A DNA stretch of 64,000 bases from an uncultured Actinomycetes bacterium (GCA_900313905.1 OMTG01000080.1:29208-93207), one strand, 5' to 3'; positions 41,936 to 53,414 are shown, numbered from the stretch's first letter. A program made the numbers and translations. The notes: generated by a model not told the origin, from the sequence alone.

Positions 41936-43075
41936 TCAGACATGGACGCCCGTAGCGCCCATGCGGCTCGCGTAGCCGGAATTCCCGATGCTCGCCGTGC
42001 AGCTCACCATCGCCATGATGAAGATCGCGATGAAGGTGCCCTGCACCGCCCCGTTCACGAAGGCAGAGCCTGCATGGCGCCACCAGGTCTTCCCGTGCCC
42101 CGTCACGCCGCTCGACCCTGCGAAGATGAGGCCGATGACGGCCAGGACGACGATGAAGATGAGAAGGCCCGAGAGCATGTCCGTGAGGGCGCCCAGGATG
42201 AGGAACGGAAGGTCGAATCCCAGGACCTGGAATCCCATCGCCTGCCGCTGGGTCAGGCGCTCGGCAGGGACGCCGACGCGGCAGACGAAGTCGCCCGTCG
42301 CCTCGCCATTCGTGCCGGCATTGCCCTTGCCCTTGATGCGGATCTCGTCCCCGTCATGCGAGCCGGCAGGGATCTCGACGACGAGCTCGGAGGCCGTGAG
42401 GACACGTCCCGAGCCGCCGCAGTCGGGGCAGGGATCTGCGACGACCTTGCCGGAGCCTTCGCACTCCGGGCAGACCATGTCCATCTCGCCGAAGCCGAAG
42501 AGCGTGCCGAGGTCGATGCTGATATGGCCCGTGCCATGGCAGGTCGGGCAGGTCTCGGGGTGGTCGGACATGACAGAGCCCGAGCCATGGCAGCGGGTGC
42601 AGCTCGTGTAATGCTGGTAGGTCACGCCGCGCTTGACGCCGTGCTTCGCCTGGTCGGGATCGAGGTCGATGTGGAAGACGAAATCGGCCCCTGCCTGCGG
42701 ATTGAAGGCACGCGACCTCTTCTGGGACGAGCGGCGTCCCGTATAGCCCATGCCGCCGAACGGCCAGCCGCCCCAGCTGAAGGGATCGCTTCCGTATCCG
42801 CCATACCCGCCGCTGTAGCCCTGGGTGCCCGGCGTCGAGGTCGAGAAGACGGACCCTGACCTCATCGCATCGTAGCGCCGGCGCTTGTCCGGGTCGGAGA
42901 GCACCGCATAGGCCTCTGATACCTCCTTGAACTTCTCTTCCGCATCGGGCGCCTTGTTCACATCGGGGTGGAGCTTGCGGGCCTTCTGCTGGAAGGCCTT
43001 GCGGATCTCGTCGGTCGAGGCATCCTTCGAGACGCCGAGTATTTCGTAGTAGTCTTTCTCGTTCATTGAAGCCAT
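41936..43075 (-). CDS. DnaJ-like protein with C-terminal transmembrane segments
   Basis: The first 280 residues of this 379-residue protein follow DnaJ. It has a J-domain with HPD at 36-38, a Gly-rich linker (about 73-125), four zinc motifs (Cys159/162, 176/179, 202/205, 216/219) and most of CTD-I ([20 protein letters not shown]). From about residue 285, where CTD-II and the dimerisation region should be, it turns hydrophobic. One segment lies at about 289-320 and another at about 337-362, separated by a short polar loop ([10 protein letters not shown]). It would recruit DnaK to the membrane. AGGAG lies seven bases before the ATG. A J-domain/zinc-finger fusion to membrane helices is unusual. 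Confidence 0.88.
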   Translation of the reverse strand: MASMNEKDYYEILGVSKDASTDEIRKAFQQKARKLHPDVNKAPDAEEKFKEVSEAYAVLSDPDKRRRYDAMRSGSVFSTSTPGTQGYSGGYGGYGSDPFSWGGWPFGGMGYTGRRSSQKRSRAFNPQAGADFVFHIDLDPDQAKHGVKRGVTYQHYTSCTRCHGSGSVMSDHPETCPTCHGTGHISIDLGTLFGFGEMDMVCPECEGSGKVVADPCPDCGGSGRVLTASELVVEIPAGSHDGDEIRIKGKGNAGTNGEATGDFVCRVGVPAERLTQRQAMGFQVLGFDLPFLILGALTDMLSGLLIFIVVLAVIGLIFAGSSGVTGHGKTWWRHAGSAFVNGAVQGTFIAIFIMAMVSCTASIGNSGYASRMGATGVHV

Positions 43076-43197
43076 GGAGTCGCTCCTAGCGTTGGCTCAT
43101 CTCTGGTCGGTCCGGTGCAGGCCTGGCTGCACAGCTGCGTGTCTCATACCTCATCGCATGATTCCCGTGTCATCAATCATGCCACAAATCAGCATCT

Positions 43198-44454
43198 CTA
43201 CACCTTCTGCACCTTTGTGGGGGCATCTCCTGCGCAGTCCCAGAAGAGCCCGAAGAGCTCATTGCCCAGGAGCCACCCCTTCTCGGTGACGGCAAGACGG
43301 CCATCGAGCAGCCCCTCATCCTGCGCCTTCGCAAGGGCGGCACCAGCCCCCATGGAAGGCTCTGCGAGCGCCGCTGCGACGAGCGAGGGGTCGAGAGGCC
43401 TGCTCATGCGGGCAGCGAGCATGAGGTCCTCGGCAAGCGCCTGCCTCCTCGTCAGGAGCTCGAGCGTGAAATGGAGGTCCTGCGGCCCAGCGGCTGCATA
43501 GTCCTTCCGGGACGTCGTGTCCGTGAGCCGGATGCGGTATATGTCGGGCTCGAGCTCGGGCAGCTGTGGCAGCACACGCCGCGCCCTCTCATAGGCAGGG
43601 CGCGACAGCATGCCGGAGGCTCCGGTGCCAAGCCCCAGATAGCTGAGGCCTGACCAGTAGGCCTGGTTATGGAGGCAGGCGCGTCCCGGCTTCGCATAGC
43701 TCGCGACCTCGTAGCGGGAAAACCCCTGCGCAGAAAGCATGCGCTCAGCTGCGACCATGCGCCGTGCCTGCACATCGGGATCGTTCCAGGCAGGCTCCGC
43801 ATCTCTCCCATAGCGTTTCGCGAAGGCGGTGCCTTCCTCGATCATGAGGGGATAGACCGAGATATGGCCGACACCAGCAGCGACCACATCGGCGAGGCTC
43901 CGCCCCCAGCTCTCATCCGTCTCATCGGGAAGAGCGCACATGAGATCTGCCGAGACATCAAGCCCTGCAGCGCAGGCTTCCCTGAGCGCCCAGAGCGCCT
44001 GCTTGGCTGTATGGATGCGTCCCAGAAGCCTGAGCTCATGGTCGTCTGTCGACTGGACGCCGATCGAGATTCGGGTGAGGCCAGCCTCTTTGAGCGTGCC
44101 CAGAAGCTCTGCCGTGACGGACTCCGGATTCGCCTCCGCCGTGAGCTCCTGCACCCCCAGCGCAGCTATCCTGGCGGCAAGCCCGGCCAGGTCTTTCCCC
44201 AGCATGCTCGGCGTGCCGCCTCCGATATAGGCGGTCCTGAGGCCATGAAGCAGGCCCGCCTTCTGCCAGACCGAAAGCTCGGCCCCAAGGCTCTGCGCAT
44301 ACCGGTGCAGGATCTCATCGTCTTCCCGCGTTGCCCAGGAGGCGAAATCGCAGTAGGCGCATTTGCGGACGCAGAACGGGACATGGAGGTAGAGGGCGCC
44401 CACCTCCTCGGAAGAGGTCCTCTCGTCCCAGGAAGGCAGCTCTTGGCTAGGCAC
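43198..44454 (-). CDS. hemW: HemW-like radical SAM heme chaperone
   Basis: This 418-residue radical-SAM protein is of the HemN/HemW family. YLHVPFCVRKCAYCDF contains the CxxxCxxC cluster motif, followed by GGGTPS, RISIGVQSTDDHELRLLGRIHT and a HemN C-terminal domain. The short N-terminus and the three-cysteine motif fit HemW (heme-binding) better than coproporphyrinogen dehydrogenase HemN. The GTG at 44454 overlaps the dus gene by eight bases and has GAGGAG upstream. The lepA-hemW order is widely conserved in Gram-positive bacteria, here interrupted by dus. Confidence 0.92.
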   Translation of the reverse strand: MPSQELPSWDERTSSEEVGALYLHVPFCVRKCAYCDFASWATREDDEILHRYAQSLGAELSVWQKAGLLHGLRTAYIGGGTPSMLGKDLAGLAARIAALGVQELTAEANPESVTAELLGTLKEAGLTRISIGVQSTDDHELRLLGRIHTAKQALWALREACAAGLDVSADLMCALPDETDESWGRSLADVVAAGVGHISVYPLMIEEGTAFAKRYGRDAEPAWNDPDVQARRMVAAERMLSAQGFSRYEVASYAKPGRACLHNQAYWSGLSYLGLGTGASGMLSRPAYERARRVLPQLPELEPDIYRIRLTDTTSRKDYAAAGPQDLHFTLELLTRRQALAEDLMLAARMSRPLDPSLVAAALAEPSMGAGAALAKAQDEGLLDGRLAVTEKGWLLGNELFGLFWDCAGDAPTKVQKV

Positions 44455-45497
44455 GTCCCTGCTCCTCAGAGATGCTGGATGCGACCTCGTCGATGAGGGC
44501 CAGATAGTCATCAGGCGAGGTGCACTGCATCGCACGGTTGCGCAGCGCCGATGCGTTCGGCATCCCCTTGAGATACCACCCTGCCAGGCTCCGTGCCCGT
44601 GCCAGATGGGCATCGGTCGCATCGAGGAGCCGGACATGGAGCGCGAAGGCCGCAAGGCGCTCCTGCGCTTTTGTCGCTGCCGCCTCGCCCGTCTCGGCTG
44701 CCCGGAAGATCCAGGGATTCCCATAGCTTCCCCTGGCCACCATCACGGCAGCGACGCCGCACTCCTGGCGCATCCTCCGGGCGGCATCGGCGCTCATCAC
44801 ATCGCCCGACCCGATGACGGGGATATCGAGTGCCGAAGCCACATCCCGCACGGTCTCCCAGGATGCCGAGCCCCGGTAGAGCTGGCTTGCATATCTCCCG
44901 TGGACCGCCACGGCGCAAGCCCCTGCCTCCTCCATGGCACGGGCGAAGGGGACAGCCGTCTCCTCGCCTTCGGCATACCCCCGCCGGATCTTCACCGTGA
45001 CAGGGACCTCGGCCTCCTCGCGGCAGGCGCGCACGATCGCCTGCGCACGTGGCACATCGCGCATGAGGGCAGAGCCCTCCCCCTTCCTCGTCACCTTCGG
45101 CACGGGGCAGGCCATGTTGATGTCAATCAGGGCAAGGCGGTCCCCCAGCCGTTCCGATACCGCAGCAGAAGCCTCGCGGAACTGCTCGGGCTTCGAGCCG
45201 AAGAGCTGCACCGCGATGTCGGGCTCGGGGTCCTTGGGATAGACGAGCTCCCAGGTCTTCTCGCCACCGTAATGGATGCCGGCAACCGACACCATCTCCG
45301 TGTAGACAAGCCCTGCTCCGCCAGCACGGGCCATCATGCGATAGGCGGCATCCGTGACCCCTGCCATGGGAGCCATGAGATAGGGATGGGCACAGAGGCG
45401 CTCGCGGAGGGTCTGCCCCTGCGCAAAGGGGGCCAGCGCACTCGAGAGCCCTGCTCCCTCCGCGTAGGCCAGGAGAAGCTCTTCCGGCGTCTTCTCG

Positions 45498-45505
<8 letters not shown>
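44447..45505 (-). CDS. dus: tRNA-dihydrouridine synthase (Dus family)
   Basis: Dus enzymes reduce uridines in tRNA D-loops using FMN and NADPH. The 352-residue protein has [21 protein letters not shown], the catalytic cysteine in [26 protein letters not shown] and IPVIGSGDV with the FMN-binding [18 protein letters not shown]. The VxKVxxxGxGSAL form is of the DusB type. It overlaps lepA upstream and hemW downstream, so translation of the three genes is coupled. Confidence 0.94.
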
Positions 45506-47306
<1,801 letters not shown>

Positions 47307-47431
47307 GCGCTCATCTTGCCGGTTGTGAGGCCCTGTCCTGCCATGGTGGCAGGCATTGGGGCCATGTGTGAATATTTCCAGATGACAGCGGCCATTTTAC
47401 CAAAGCTCCCGCCATCCCGGGGGTGAGAGTC

Positions 47432-47440
47432 TGCTATACT
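47432..47440 (+). promoter_or_regulatory. Extended -10 promoter of rpsT
   Basis: TGCTATACT carries the TG-n extension joined to a TATACT -10 hexamer, about 90 bases upstream of rpsT. No clear -35 hexamer lies 17 bases further upstream, which fits an extended -10 promoter. The same divergent gap (47307-47530) must also hold the lepA promoter, which I cannot place. Confidence 0.6.
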
Positions 47441-47530
47441 CTCGTGGTTGACCTCGCCGTGTCGGGTGCGGAACCCCACTTCCAACCCCAATAGAGGCCT
47501 CAAGGTTATCATTTGAAAGGAAACCGCACC

Positions 47531-47803
47531 GTGGCAAACATCAAGTCGCAGAAGAAGCGCATCAAGACCGCCGAGAAGGCACGCATCCGCAACCAGGCTG
47601 TCCGTTCCGAGCTCAAGACCTACGTGAAGAAGGTCCGCGTTGCTGTCGAGTCCGGCGACGTCGAGGCTGCACAGGCTGCAGCGAATGCAGCTGGCCGCAA
47701 GCTTGACAAGGCTGCCTCCAAGGGCATCATCCACAAGAACCAGGCTGCACAGCGCAAGTCCGGCGTGCAGAAGCTCGTGAATGGCATGGCAAAGCAGCAG
47801 TAA
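47531..47803 (+). CDS. rpsT: 30S ribosomal protein S20
   Basis: S20 binds 16S rRNA helices early in 30S assembly. The 90-residue basic protein begins with [26 protein letters not shown] in two parts ([10 protein letters not shown] and [10 protein letters not shown]) and ends with [22 protein letters not shown], all S20 hallmarks (here quoted by motif). I use the GTG at 47531, preceded by GAAAGGAAA. It is a single-gene transcript with a strong terminator at 47828-47861. Confidence 0.97.
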   Translation: MANIKSQKKRIKTAEKARIRNQAVRSELKTYVKKVRVAVESGDVEAAQAAANAAGRKLDKAASKGIIHKNQAAQRKSGVQKLVNGMAKQQ

Positions 47804-47827
47804 TTCGCTGTCCCAGATGGAATCCAG

Positions 47828-47861
47828 AAAGGACCCGGTGCGTGCTGGCGCCGGGTCCTTT
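47828..47861. terminator. Bidirectional terminator between rpsT and holA
   Basis: AAAGGACCCGG (47828-47838) and CCGGGTCCTTT (47851-47861) form a perfect 11-bp stem between the convergent rpsT and holA genes. On the plus strand TCCTTTCCTTG gives a U-rich end, and on the minus strand the arm ends in CCTTTCTGG, so it could serve both. Confidence 0.85.
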
Positions 47862-47903
47862 CCTTGTCTCGGGCAGGCGCTTCCTGCGCGAGGCGAGCTG
47901 CGC

Positions 47904-48911
47904 TCAGGGCTCTGCCAGAAAGCCGGTCCTCCCCCGGCATATCTCGACGATCGCCTCGACCATTGCGGTGTCGGCATCGGCGCCGCTCTTGAGGGCACGG
48001 TCGCAGCGTGCGCATACGGCAAGGTCGTGCACGAGCTCGGCCTCCGTGAAGCGGCGGCTCCACTGGATATGGTTCCTGACCTGCCAGGACTGCTTGTGGA
48101 GCTCATCGGCGAGACGCGCCCCATCGCCCCGCGCATCGAGGCATCTGGCGCAGATCAGCTCGCGGATGCGGTCGGTGAGATAGCTCAGGATCCCCAGATA
48201 GGAATCGAGATGCATCTGCCAGAGCAGGGAGAGCGCCTCCTTTGCATCGCGCTTCGATACCGCATCGGCAAACTCCCACGGCGTCACCTCCGCCGTCCGC
48301 GTGATGTGGGCCCTGACATCGGAGAGCTTGATATGCCCCGGCTCCGCTGCAAACTGCGAGAGCTGCTGAATCTCGTTCTGGAGAAGCTGCATCGAGGTTC
48401 CTGAGCGCTTCACGAGCTCCTCTGCCGCATTCCGGTCGAGCCGTATATGGAACTTCTTGTCGGCGACATTCTTCACGAGGAAGTCGGGGAGCTTCCAGGA
48501 CTTCTCGGGCGTGCAGTCGATGATGGCCGTCTTGCCGAGCTTGGAGATCTTCTTATAGGCGGCGCACTTCAGGAACTTGCTCGTCTTCGGCAGATCGCCG
48601 CACACCAGCATGAGGACCGTTGTGGGATTCGGGTCGTCGAGATAGCTGGAAAGCATCGCGAGGGCATCTTTCGAGAGCTTGTCTGCCCCGTGGACGATCA
48701 CGAGCCGGAAGGCATCGCCCATCGGCATCCCGTTGAGGCTCATCCTGAGCGCTTCAGGGTCGGTCGCCCCGTCAGCTTCGATCTCATCCAGATTGAAGGC
48801 GGCAAGCCCCGGATCGAGGCGGGTTTTGATGCGCGAGAGCGTCTCGTCCCGCTTCACCTCATTGGAGCCCATCACCAGATAGGCTGGGAGCAGCTTTCCT
48901 GTCTTTGCCAT
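47904..48911 (-). CDS. holA: DNA polymerase III subunit delta
   Basis: HolA is the clamp-loader wrench that opens the sliding clamp. The 335-residue protein has the delta-subunit layout: LLPAYLVMGSNEVKRDETLSRI at the start, RLVIVHGADKL, TVLMLVCGDLPKTSKFLK, and the C-terminal helical ISYLTDRIRELI-like region. It follows comEC by about 20 bases. The comEA-comEC-holA order is widespread, and rpsT is the usual convergent neighbour. Confidence 0.94.
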   Translation of the reverse strand: MAKTGKLLPAYLVMGSNEVKRDETLSRIKTRLDPGLAAFNLDEIEADGATDPEALRMSLNGMPMGDAFRLVIVHGADKLSKDALAMLSSYLDDPNPTTVLMLVCGDLPKTSKFLKCAAYKKISKLGKTAIIDCTPEKSWKLPDFLVKNVADKKFHIRLDRNAAEELVKRSGTSMQLLQNEIQQLSQFAAEPGHIKLSDVRAHITRTAEVTPWEFADAVSKRDAKEALSLLWQMHLDSYLGILSYLTDRIRELICARCLDARGDGARLADELHKQSWQVRNHIQWSRRFTEAELVHDLAVCARCDRALKSGADADTAMVEAIVEICRGRTGFLAEP

Positions 48912-48931
48912 GTCCTTTCCCTTCCTCGCTC

Positions 48932-51289
48932 TCAGCTATTGTGACTGAATGCGCGCTCGGTGTACACCGCACAGCCTCCCCTGCCAGGCTCCACGGTCAC
49001 AGAACCGACATCCTTCGTGCAGAGGAACTGGGAGCCTGCCGCCGTCAGGGTATCGATGCATTCCTGGCGGGGATGGCCATATTCGTTTCCTTCCCCTGCC
49101 GAAGCGATCGACAGCTCCGGAGAGAGCTTCTGCGCCTCCCCGGCATCGATCGAGACCTCAGATCCATGATGGCCGACCTTCAGCACATCGATCTTCCCCA
49201 CCTCGTCGACGATGTGGCGCAGCTCGTCCTGCTCGCCGTCTCCCGTGAGGAGGACACGCATCGCTCTTCCGTCCTTGGCATAGCTGAGGACCATCTCGAC
49301 AGAATCGCCATTCTCCTCCCCGCTCACCTCTGCCTTCGGCCAGACCACACGGAAGCTGAAGCCTCCTGCCTGCATGGTGGTGCCCTCGGAGATCTCCTGG
49401 GCATCCGATCCCGTGAGCTCCTTCACCGTCTTGGCGAGGGAGTCCGGCATATGGCCCTTCACTCCTTCTGCCACGAGCACCCTGCCGACCGAGGCGATTC
49501 CTTCGAGATCGGAAAGCCCTCCCACATGGTCATCGTGCAGATGCGTCAGCACCACTGCGTCGATATGGAGCACATGCTCGCGGAGCAGCGGAGCCACGAG
49601 CGTCCCCTCCTTGCCGCAATCGACCAGCACGCACGATCCCCCCTCCTGGATGAGGATCGCATCCCCCTGCCCCACATCGAGGACGACCATGCGGGCAGGC
49701 GCAAGGAAACGCCAGGAGAAGAGAAGGCAGCAGAGCGCCCCTGCCGCAGCAAGCGCCGATCCACGCACCATCTTCCGGTCGAGATGGGGCCACAGGAGGA
49801 CCCAGAGGGCCAGAAGCGCCAGGCTGAGGACCTCGCCTGCAGCGCTTGCCTTCGGGAGCTTCAGGCTGGCATAGGGAAGGCGGCAGAGCCCATAGACAAG
49901 GGCAAGCACGATCCGTCCCGCCGCATCTGCCACGGACAGCGCGCATATCCTCACAGGAGCGAGAGGCAGGGCGATCGCAGCCAGCATGCCTGCGCAGATC
50001 AGGACCGAGAATGGAAGCGTCAGCAGAATGTTTGCCAGAGGTGCCACGAACGAGAAGGTGCCGAAGACCTCGAGCACGAGCGCGGAGGTCACGAGCTGCG
50101 CCGAGAGGGTCGCAGCAAGCAGCGCCTCGAGCTCGCGCTCCTCGCGGAGAAGCCAGCGCATCGCCTTGGGCGGCACTGCATGGATCCAGGGAAGATGGGG
50201 CAGCAGCACCTCGAGCGCATAGCCCACATAGGGGCTGAAGATGCAGAGGCCTGCCACCGCATAGACGCTGAGGAGGTAGCCGACATCGCAGGTGACCGCA
50301 GGGTCTGCCCATGCCATGAGCGCTGCCACGCAGCAGACCGAGGAGAGGGCATGGGAGCGCCTGCCCGAGAGCTGCGCCCCTGTCGCGACCATGCTCATGA
50401 GCCAGGAGCGCACCGCCGAGACCGGCATCCCGCAGAAGAGGACAAAGAGCCACGTGAGCACGCCCGCAAGGAGGATGCGGCTCCGCGGCTTCATGCGTGT
50501 CGCCCCGAGGACCACGGCAAGCCCCGAGGCGATGACCGCCAGATGGCCTCCTGATACGGCCACCAGATGCGAGACGCCACAGGCTGCGAACGCCTCGTCG
50601 ATCCCCCGCTCCTGGAGCGGTGTCGCATAGCCACAGACCGATCCGATTGTTATTGCCCGCTCGGCGCCCGAATCCTCGAGGAAGGATGCGAGCACCTGGC
50701 GACGGACGCCGGATATGAGGGACATGGCCCCCTGCGGCTCCTCCCGGTCCGTGATGCGTACGACATTCACGGTCGCTGCGACCCCCTGGCCAAAGGAGCT
50801 TCTCCCATAGCTGTCATCGGAGAGCTCCTTCGTCCTCCCGATGCAGGAGATCCGCTCGCCACGATAGAGCTCCTGCGGGCAGGAGAGCCAGACATCTGCC
50901 GCCCTCTGGCCATCAAGCAGGGCATGGGCCCGGCACCGGTAGCCATAGGTGCCCTTCGAGGCATCGGATGCGATCTCGAAGGTGAAGTGCGAAGCCGCAT
51001 TTCCCTCCACCAGCGCCTTCTCGTCCATAACGCGGGCGACCTGCGCTGAGGAGGAGATGAGGGCAAGCGCTGCACAGGCCGCCAGTGCTGCAGGCAGGAC
51101 ATGCTTCCTCAAGGCGCAGGCAAGCGACAGGAGGCCAAGCGCCACAAGGGCAGCGGCCACCGCCTCTGGCGGCACCTCCATCCACGGGATGAACCAGAGC
51201 ACGAGCCGGTCCACGCATATCGTCACCGCCAGAAGGTGGAGGGACTCAGGGATATAGGGCCTCTCAGGACGCTGGGGCAGCCTATACAC
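48932..51289 (-). CDS. comEC: DNA-uptake channel ComEC/Rec2
   Basis: ComEC moves transforming single-stranded DNA across the membrane. The 785-residue protein starts with membrane helices and a soluble OB-like segment. It then has the competence domain (GVSHLVAVSGGHLAVIASGL ... GMPVSAVRSWLM, many helices) and a C-terminal metallo-beta-lactamase domain with VVLTHLHDDHVGG and VLLTGDGEQDELRH. All three parts are intact, so the channel is probably functional. The start is a GTG at 51289 inside the end of comEA. Confidence 0.95.
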   Translation of the reverse strand: MYRLPQRPERPYIPESLHLLAVTICVDRLVLWFIPWMEVPPEAVAAALVALGLLSLACALRKHVLPAALAACAALALISSSAQVARVMDEKALVEGNAASHFTFEIASDASKGTYGYRCRAHALLDGQRAADVWLSCPQELYRGERISCIGRTKELSDDSYGRSSFGQGVAATVNVVRITDREEPQGAMSLISGVRRQVLASFLEDSGAERAITIGSVCGYATPLQERGIDEAFAACGVSHLVAVSGGHLAVIASGLAVVLGATRMKPRSRILLAGVLTWLFVLFCGMPVSAVRSWLMSMVATGAQLSGRRSHALSSVCCVAALMAWADPAVTCDVGYLLSVYAVAGLCIFSPYVGYALEVLLPHLPWIHAVPPKAMRWLLREERELEALLAATLSAQLVTSALVLEVFGTFSFVAPLANILLTLPFSVLICAGMLAAIALPLAPVRICALSVADAAGRIVLALVYGLCRLPYASLKLPKASAAGEVLSLALLALWVLLWPHLDRKMVRGSALAAAGALCCLLFSWRFLAPARMVVLDVGQGDAILIQEGGSCVLVDCGKEGTLVAPLLREHVLHIDAVVLTHLHDDHVGGLSDLEGIASVGRVLVAEGVKGHMPDSLAKTVKELTGSDAQEISEGTTMQAGGFSFRVVWPKAEVSGEENGDSVEMVLSYAKDGRAMRVLLTGDGEQDELRHIVDEVGKIDVLKVGHHGSEVSIDAGEAQKLSPELSIASAGEGNEYGHPRQECIDTLTAAGSQFLCTKDVGSVTVEPGRGGCAVYTERAFSHNS

Positions 51290-52049
51290 AGATGCTCGCC
51301 TCGAGCTTCGCGTATTTCTTCTCGCCGATGCCCGAGACCCGCATCAGGTCTTCCTTCGAGCTGAAGGCGCCATGCTCGTTCCGATCCTGGATGATGGCAT
51401 TGGCAGTGGACTCGCCGACACCCGGGAGCGTCTCGAGCTCCTCTGCCGTGGCGGTATTGATGTTTACGAGCGCAGGCGTCTGCCTCGAGGATTTGCTGGA
51501 GGCAGAAGCCGATGAGGAGGAAGAGGAGCCTGATGATGAGGTCGACCCCGACGAGGATGTGCCCGTCTGCGTCGCTGCTGCAGATGAGGTGGATGCGGAG
51601 CTCGCCTCGTCCTTCGTCGGCACATGGATCTTCGTGCCATCCGTCACGGCAGCAGCAAGGTTCAATGTGGCCGTATCCGCATCATCGGTCACGCCGCCTG
51701 CCGCGCTCACGGCATCCTTCACCCGCAGCGTCGTGCCCGCGAGGTCGTAGACCCCGGGATGGGCAACCGCCCCGTCGATATCCACGAGCACCGGATCTGA
51801 CGCAGATGCGCTCCCATCCGAGGACTGCCCCGCGTCCGTTTGGACCTCGCTGGCTGCGCCCTGCGCTCCATCATCCTGTTTGATCGTCAGGGCCGGCTCG
51901 GCAAGGTGCATCCCCAGGACGATCGCGCATGAGGCAGCGGCCGCCACGATAAGGACAGCAAGCGGTCCTCTCCTGCCTTTGAGCCCCAGACGCCGCTGCA
52001 CCTTCTGAAGCAGCGCCTCTTTTCCGCCACGTTCCATTCTCTGTGCCAT
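51282..52049 (-). CDS. comEA: Competence DNA receptor ComEA
   Basis: ComEA binds incoming double-stranded DNA at the cell surface. The 255-residue protein has a short basic cytoplasmic part, a membrane anchor (about 32-50), an SLBB domain (about 85-150, DIDGAVAHPGVYDLAGTTLRV...) and a Ser-rich linker. A C-terminal helix-hairpin-helix domain follows (NINTATAEELETLPGVGESTANAII ... VSGIGEKKYAKLEASI). It overlaps comEC. Its ribosome-binding site GGGGGAGGAGG is fully paired in an 11-bp hairpin (52058-52085), suggesting translational control. Confidence 0.95.
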   Translation of the reverse strand: MAQRMERGGKEALLQKVQRRLGLKGRRGPLAVLIVAAAASCAIVLGMHLAEPALTIKQDDGAQGAASEVQTDAGQSSDGSASASDPVLVDIDGAVAHPGVYDLAGTTLRVKDAVSAAGGVTDDADTATLNLAAAVTDGTKIHVPTKDEASSASTSSAAATQTGTSSSGSTSSSGSSSSSSASASSKSSRQTPALVNINTATAEELETLPGVGESTANAIIQDRNEHGAFSSKEDLMRVSGIGEKKYAKLEASICV

Positions 52050-52057
52050 AGAAATCG

Positions 52058-52085
52058 CCTCCTCCCCCTAGGATGGGGAAGGAGG
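52058..52085 (-). promoter_or_regulatory. Hairpin occluding the comEA ribosome-binding site
   Basis: On the minus strand CCTCCTTCCCC (52085-52075) pairs with GGGGGAGGAGG (52068-52058) in 11 base pairs with one U-G, around a 6-base loop. The second arm is the comEA Shine-Dalgarno sequence, eight bases before the ATG at 52049. No U-tract follows, so it is better explained as an SD-sequestering hairpin than as a thiI terminator. Confidence 0.7.
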
Positions 52086-52154
52086 TGACCTGACACAGCG
52101 TGATTTCCTTGCGCCGCATGGCGCGAATCTTTCATTCCCGCCTGACGGCCAAGC

Positions 52155-53414
52155 TCAGCCCTCTGACGGGACCTGCTTCTTCTCCCAGACTGCAGGGGCA
52201 AGCTCCACATGGCGTTCACGAAGCTTGCGGGGAGGACGATAGGACGGGCACTGGTCGAAGTCCATGTACTCCACATGGTCGACCAGATCCTCGATCATCG
52301 CGTCGTGGTCGAAGGAATCCCATGCCTCATGCACCTCATCCATCTTCGCGTGCGTCTCGGGACGGCGCGGCATGAAGAGGGTGCAGCAGTCAGGTGCGGT
52401 CTGGCTGGAGATCTCGTAGGTGCCGATCTGCTGCGAGCGCTCGATGATCTCCTGCTTGTCCGATCCGATCAGGGGACGGAGCACCGGGATATGGGCCATC
52501 TCGTCGACAGCTGCGATGTTCTCGAGGGTCTGCGAGGCGACCTGGCCCAAAGACTCCCCCGTCACGAGGGCCTTTGCGCCCTCGATGCGGGCGATGCGCT
52601 CGGCGACCGCGAACATCACGCGGCGATAGGTGATGATGCGGAGCTTCTGGTCGACGCAGAGCGAGATCTCGCGCTGGCGTGCGCCGAAGGGCACCACGTA
52701 CATGCGGCCCACCACTCCCGAAGGAGCGAGCGCACGCACGATGTCCTGGCAGAGCCATTCGCTAGTGTCTGATGTCATCGGCCTGCCCGAGAAATGCACG
52801 GGGATGCAGATGGCGCCGCGGCGTCCCAGCATCCAGGTCGCGACCGGCGAATCGAAGCCGGAGGAGAGCAGGGTGACGACCTTGCCAGCCGTGCCGACAG
52901 GAAGGCCTCCTGCCCCATGCTCGGATGCGGCATAGACATAGACCGAGCCCTGGACCACGTTCACGTGGACCGTCACATCGGGATGGTGGACATCGACCTT
53001 CTTGTCGGGGTAGGCCTCGCAGAGGGCGCCACCGACAAGACGGTTGATATCGAGGGTATGCATCGCGTAATCGGTCGAGGACTTGTGCGCATGGACCTTG
53101 AAGGTCGCGAAATCCGGCACCTCGCCGAGCGACTCGATCGCAGCCTTGCAGTACTCCTCCTCGTCGCGCCGGCATTCATGGGCAAGCGATACGCGGGCCA
53201 CGCCCGGGACCTTGCCGATCAGGTCCTGGTACTCAGGGGTGGCGCCGCCCTCGAATGTCACAAGCAGATACCCGCAGATCCGCTTCACGAGCTTCACCGG
53301 GGTATCCCTGAGGGCGCACTTCAGATTGTCCACGAGCTGGTTCTCGAAGGTCGAACGGTTCTTCCCTTTGAGGCCGATCTCGTGGTAGTGGACCAGGCAG
53401 ACGCGCTCGGCCAT
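52155..53414 (-). CDS. thiI: tRNA 4-thiouridylation sulfurtransferase ThiI
   Basis: ThiI thiolates U8 of tRNA and can supply sulfur for thiamine synthesis. The 419-residue protein has a ferredoxin-like/THUMP N-terminal part (to about 165) and a PP-loop pyrophosphatase motif, LLSSGFDSPVATWM, where the usual GG is SG. It continues with VTGESLGQVASQTLENI and ends near RPPRKLRERHVE. The C-terminal rhodanese domain of enteric ThiI is absent, so another cysteine must relay sulfur. It starts on the last base of rpoZ (TGATG). Confidence 0.94.
   Translation of the reverse strand: MAERVCLVHYHEIGLKGKNRSTFENQLVDNLKCALRDTPVKLVKRICGYLLVTFEGGATPEYQDLIGKVPGVARVSLAHECRRDEEEYCKAAIESLGEVPDFATFKVHAHKSSTDYAMHTLDINRLVGGALCEAYPDKKVDVHHPDVTVHVNVVQGSVYVYAASEHGAGGLPVGTAGKVVTLLSSGFDSPVATWMLGRRGAICIPVHFSGRPMTSDTSEWLCQDIVRALAPSGVVGRMYVVPFGARQREISLCVDQKLRIITYRRVMFAVAERIARIEGAKALVTGESLGQVASQTLENIAAVDEMAHIPVLRPLIGSDKQEIIERSQQIGTYEISSQTAPDCCTLFMPRRPETHAKMDEVHEAWDSFDHDAMIEDLVDHVEYMDFDQCPSYRPPRKLRERHVELAPAVWEKKQVPSEG

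Noticed and set aside
40301..42859. An 850-codon open frame antisense to both dnaJ genes and mtaB
   Set aside because: It spans three real genes on the other strand and its translation is low-complexity Arg/Ala/Asp/His; no ribosome-binding site or family match.
40628..43075. The two dnaJ genes considered as one gene split by a frameshift
   Set aside because: Each has its own J-domain, four zinc motifs and ribosome-binding site, and their C-termini differ in kind.
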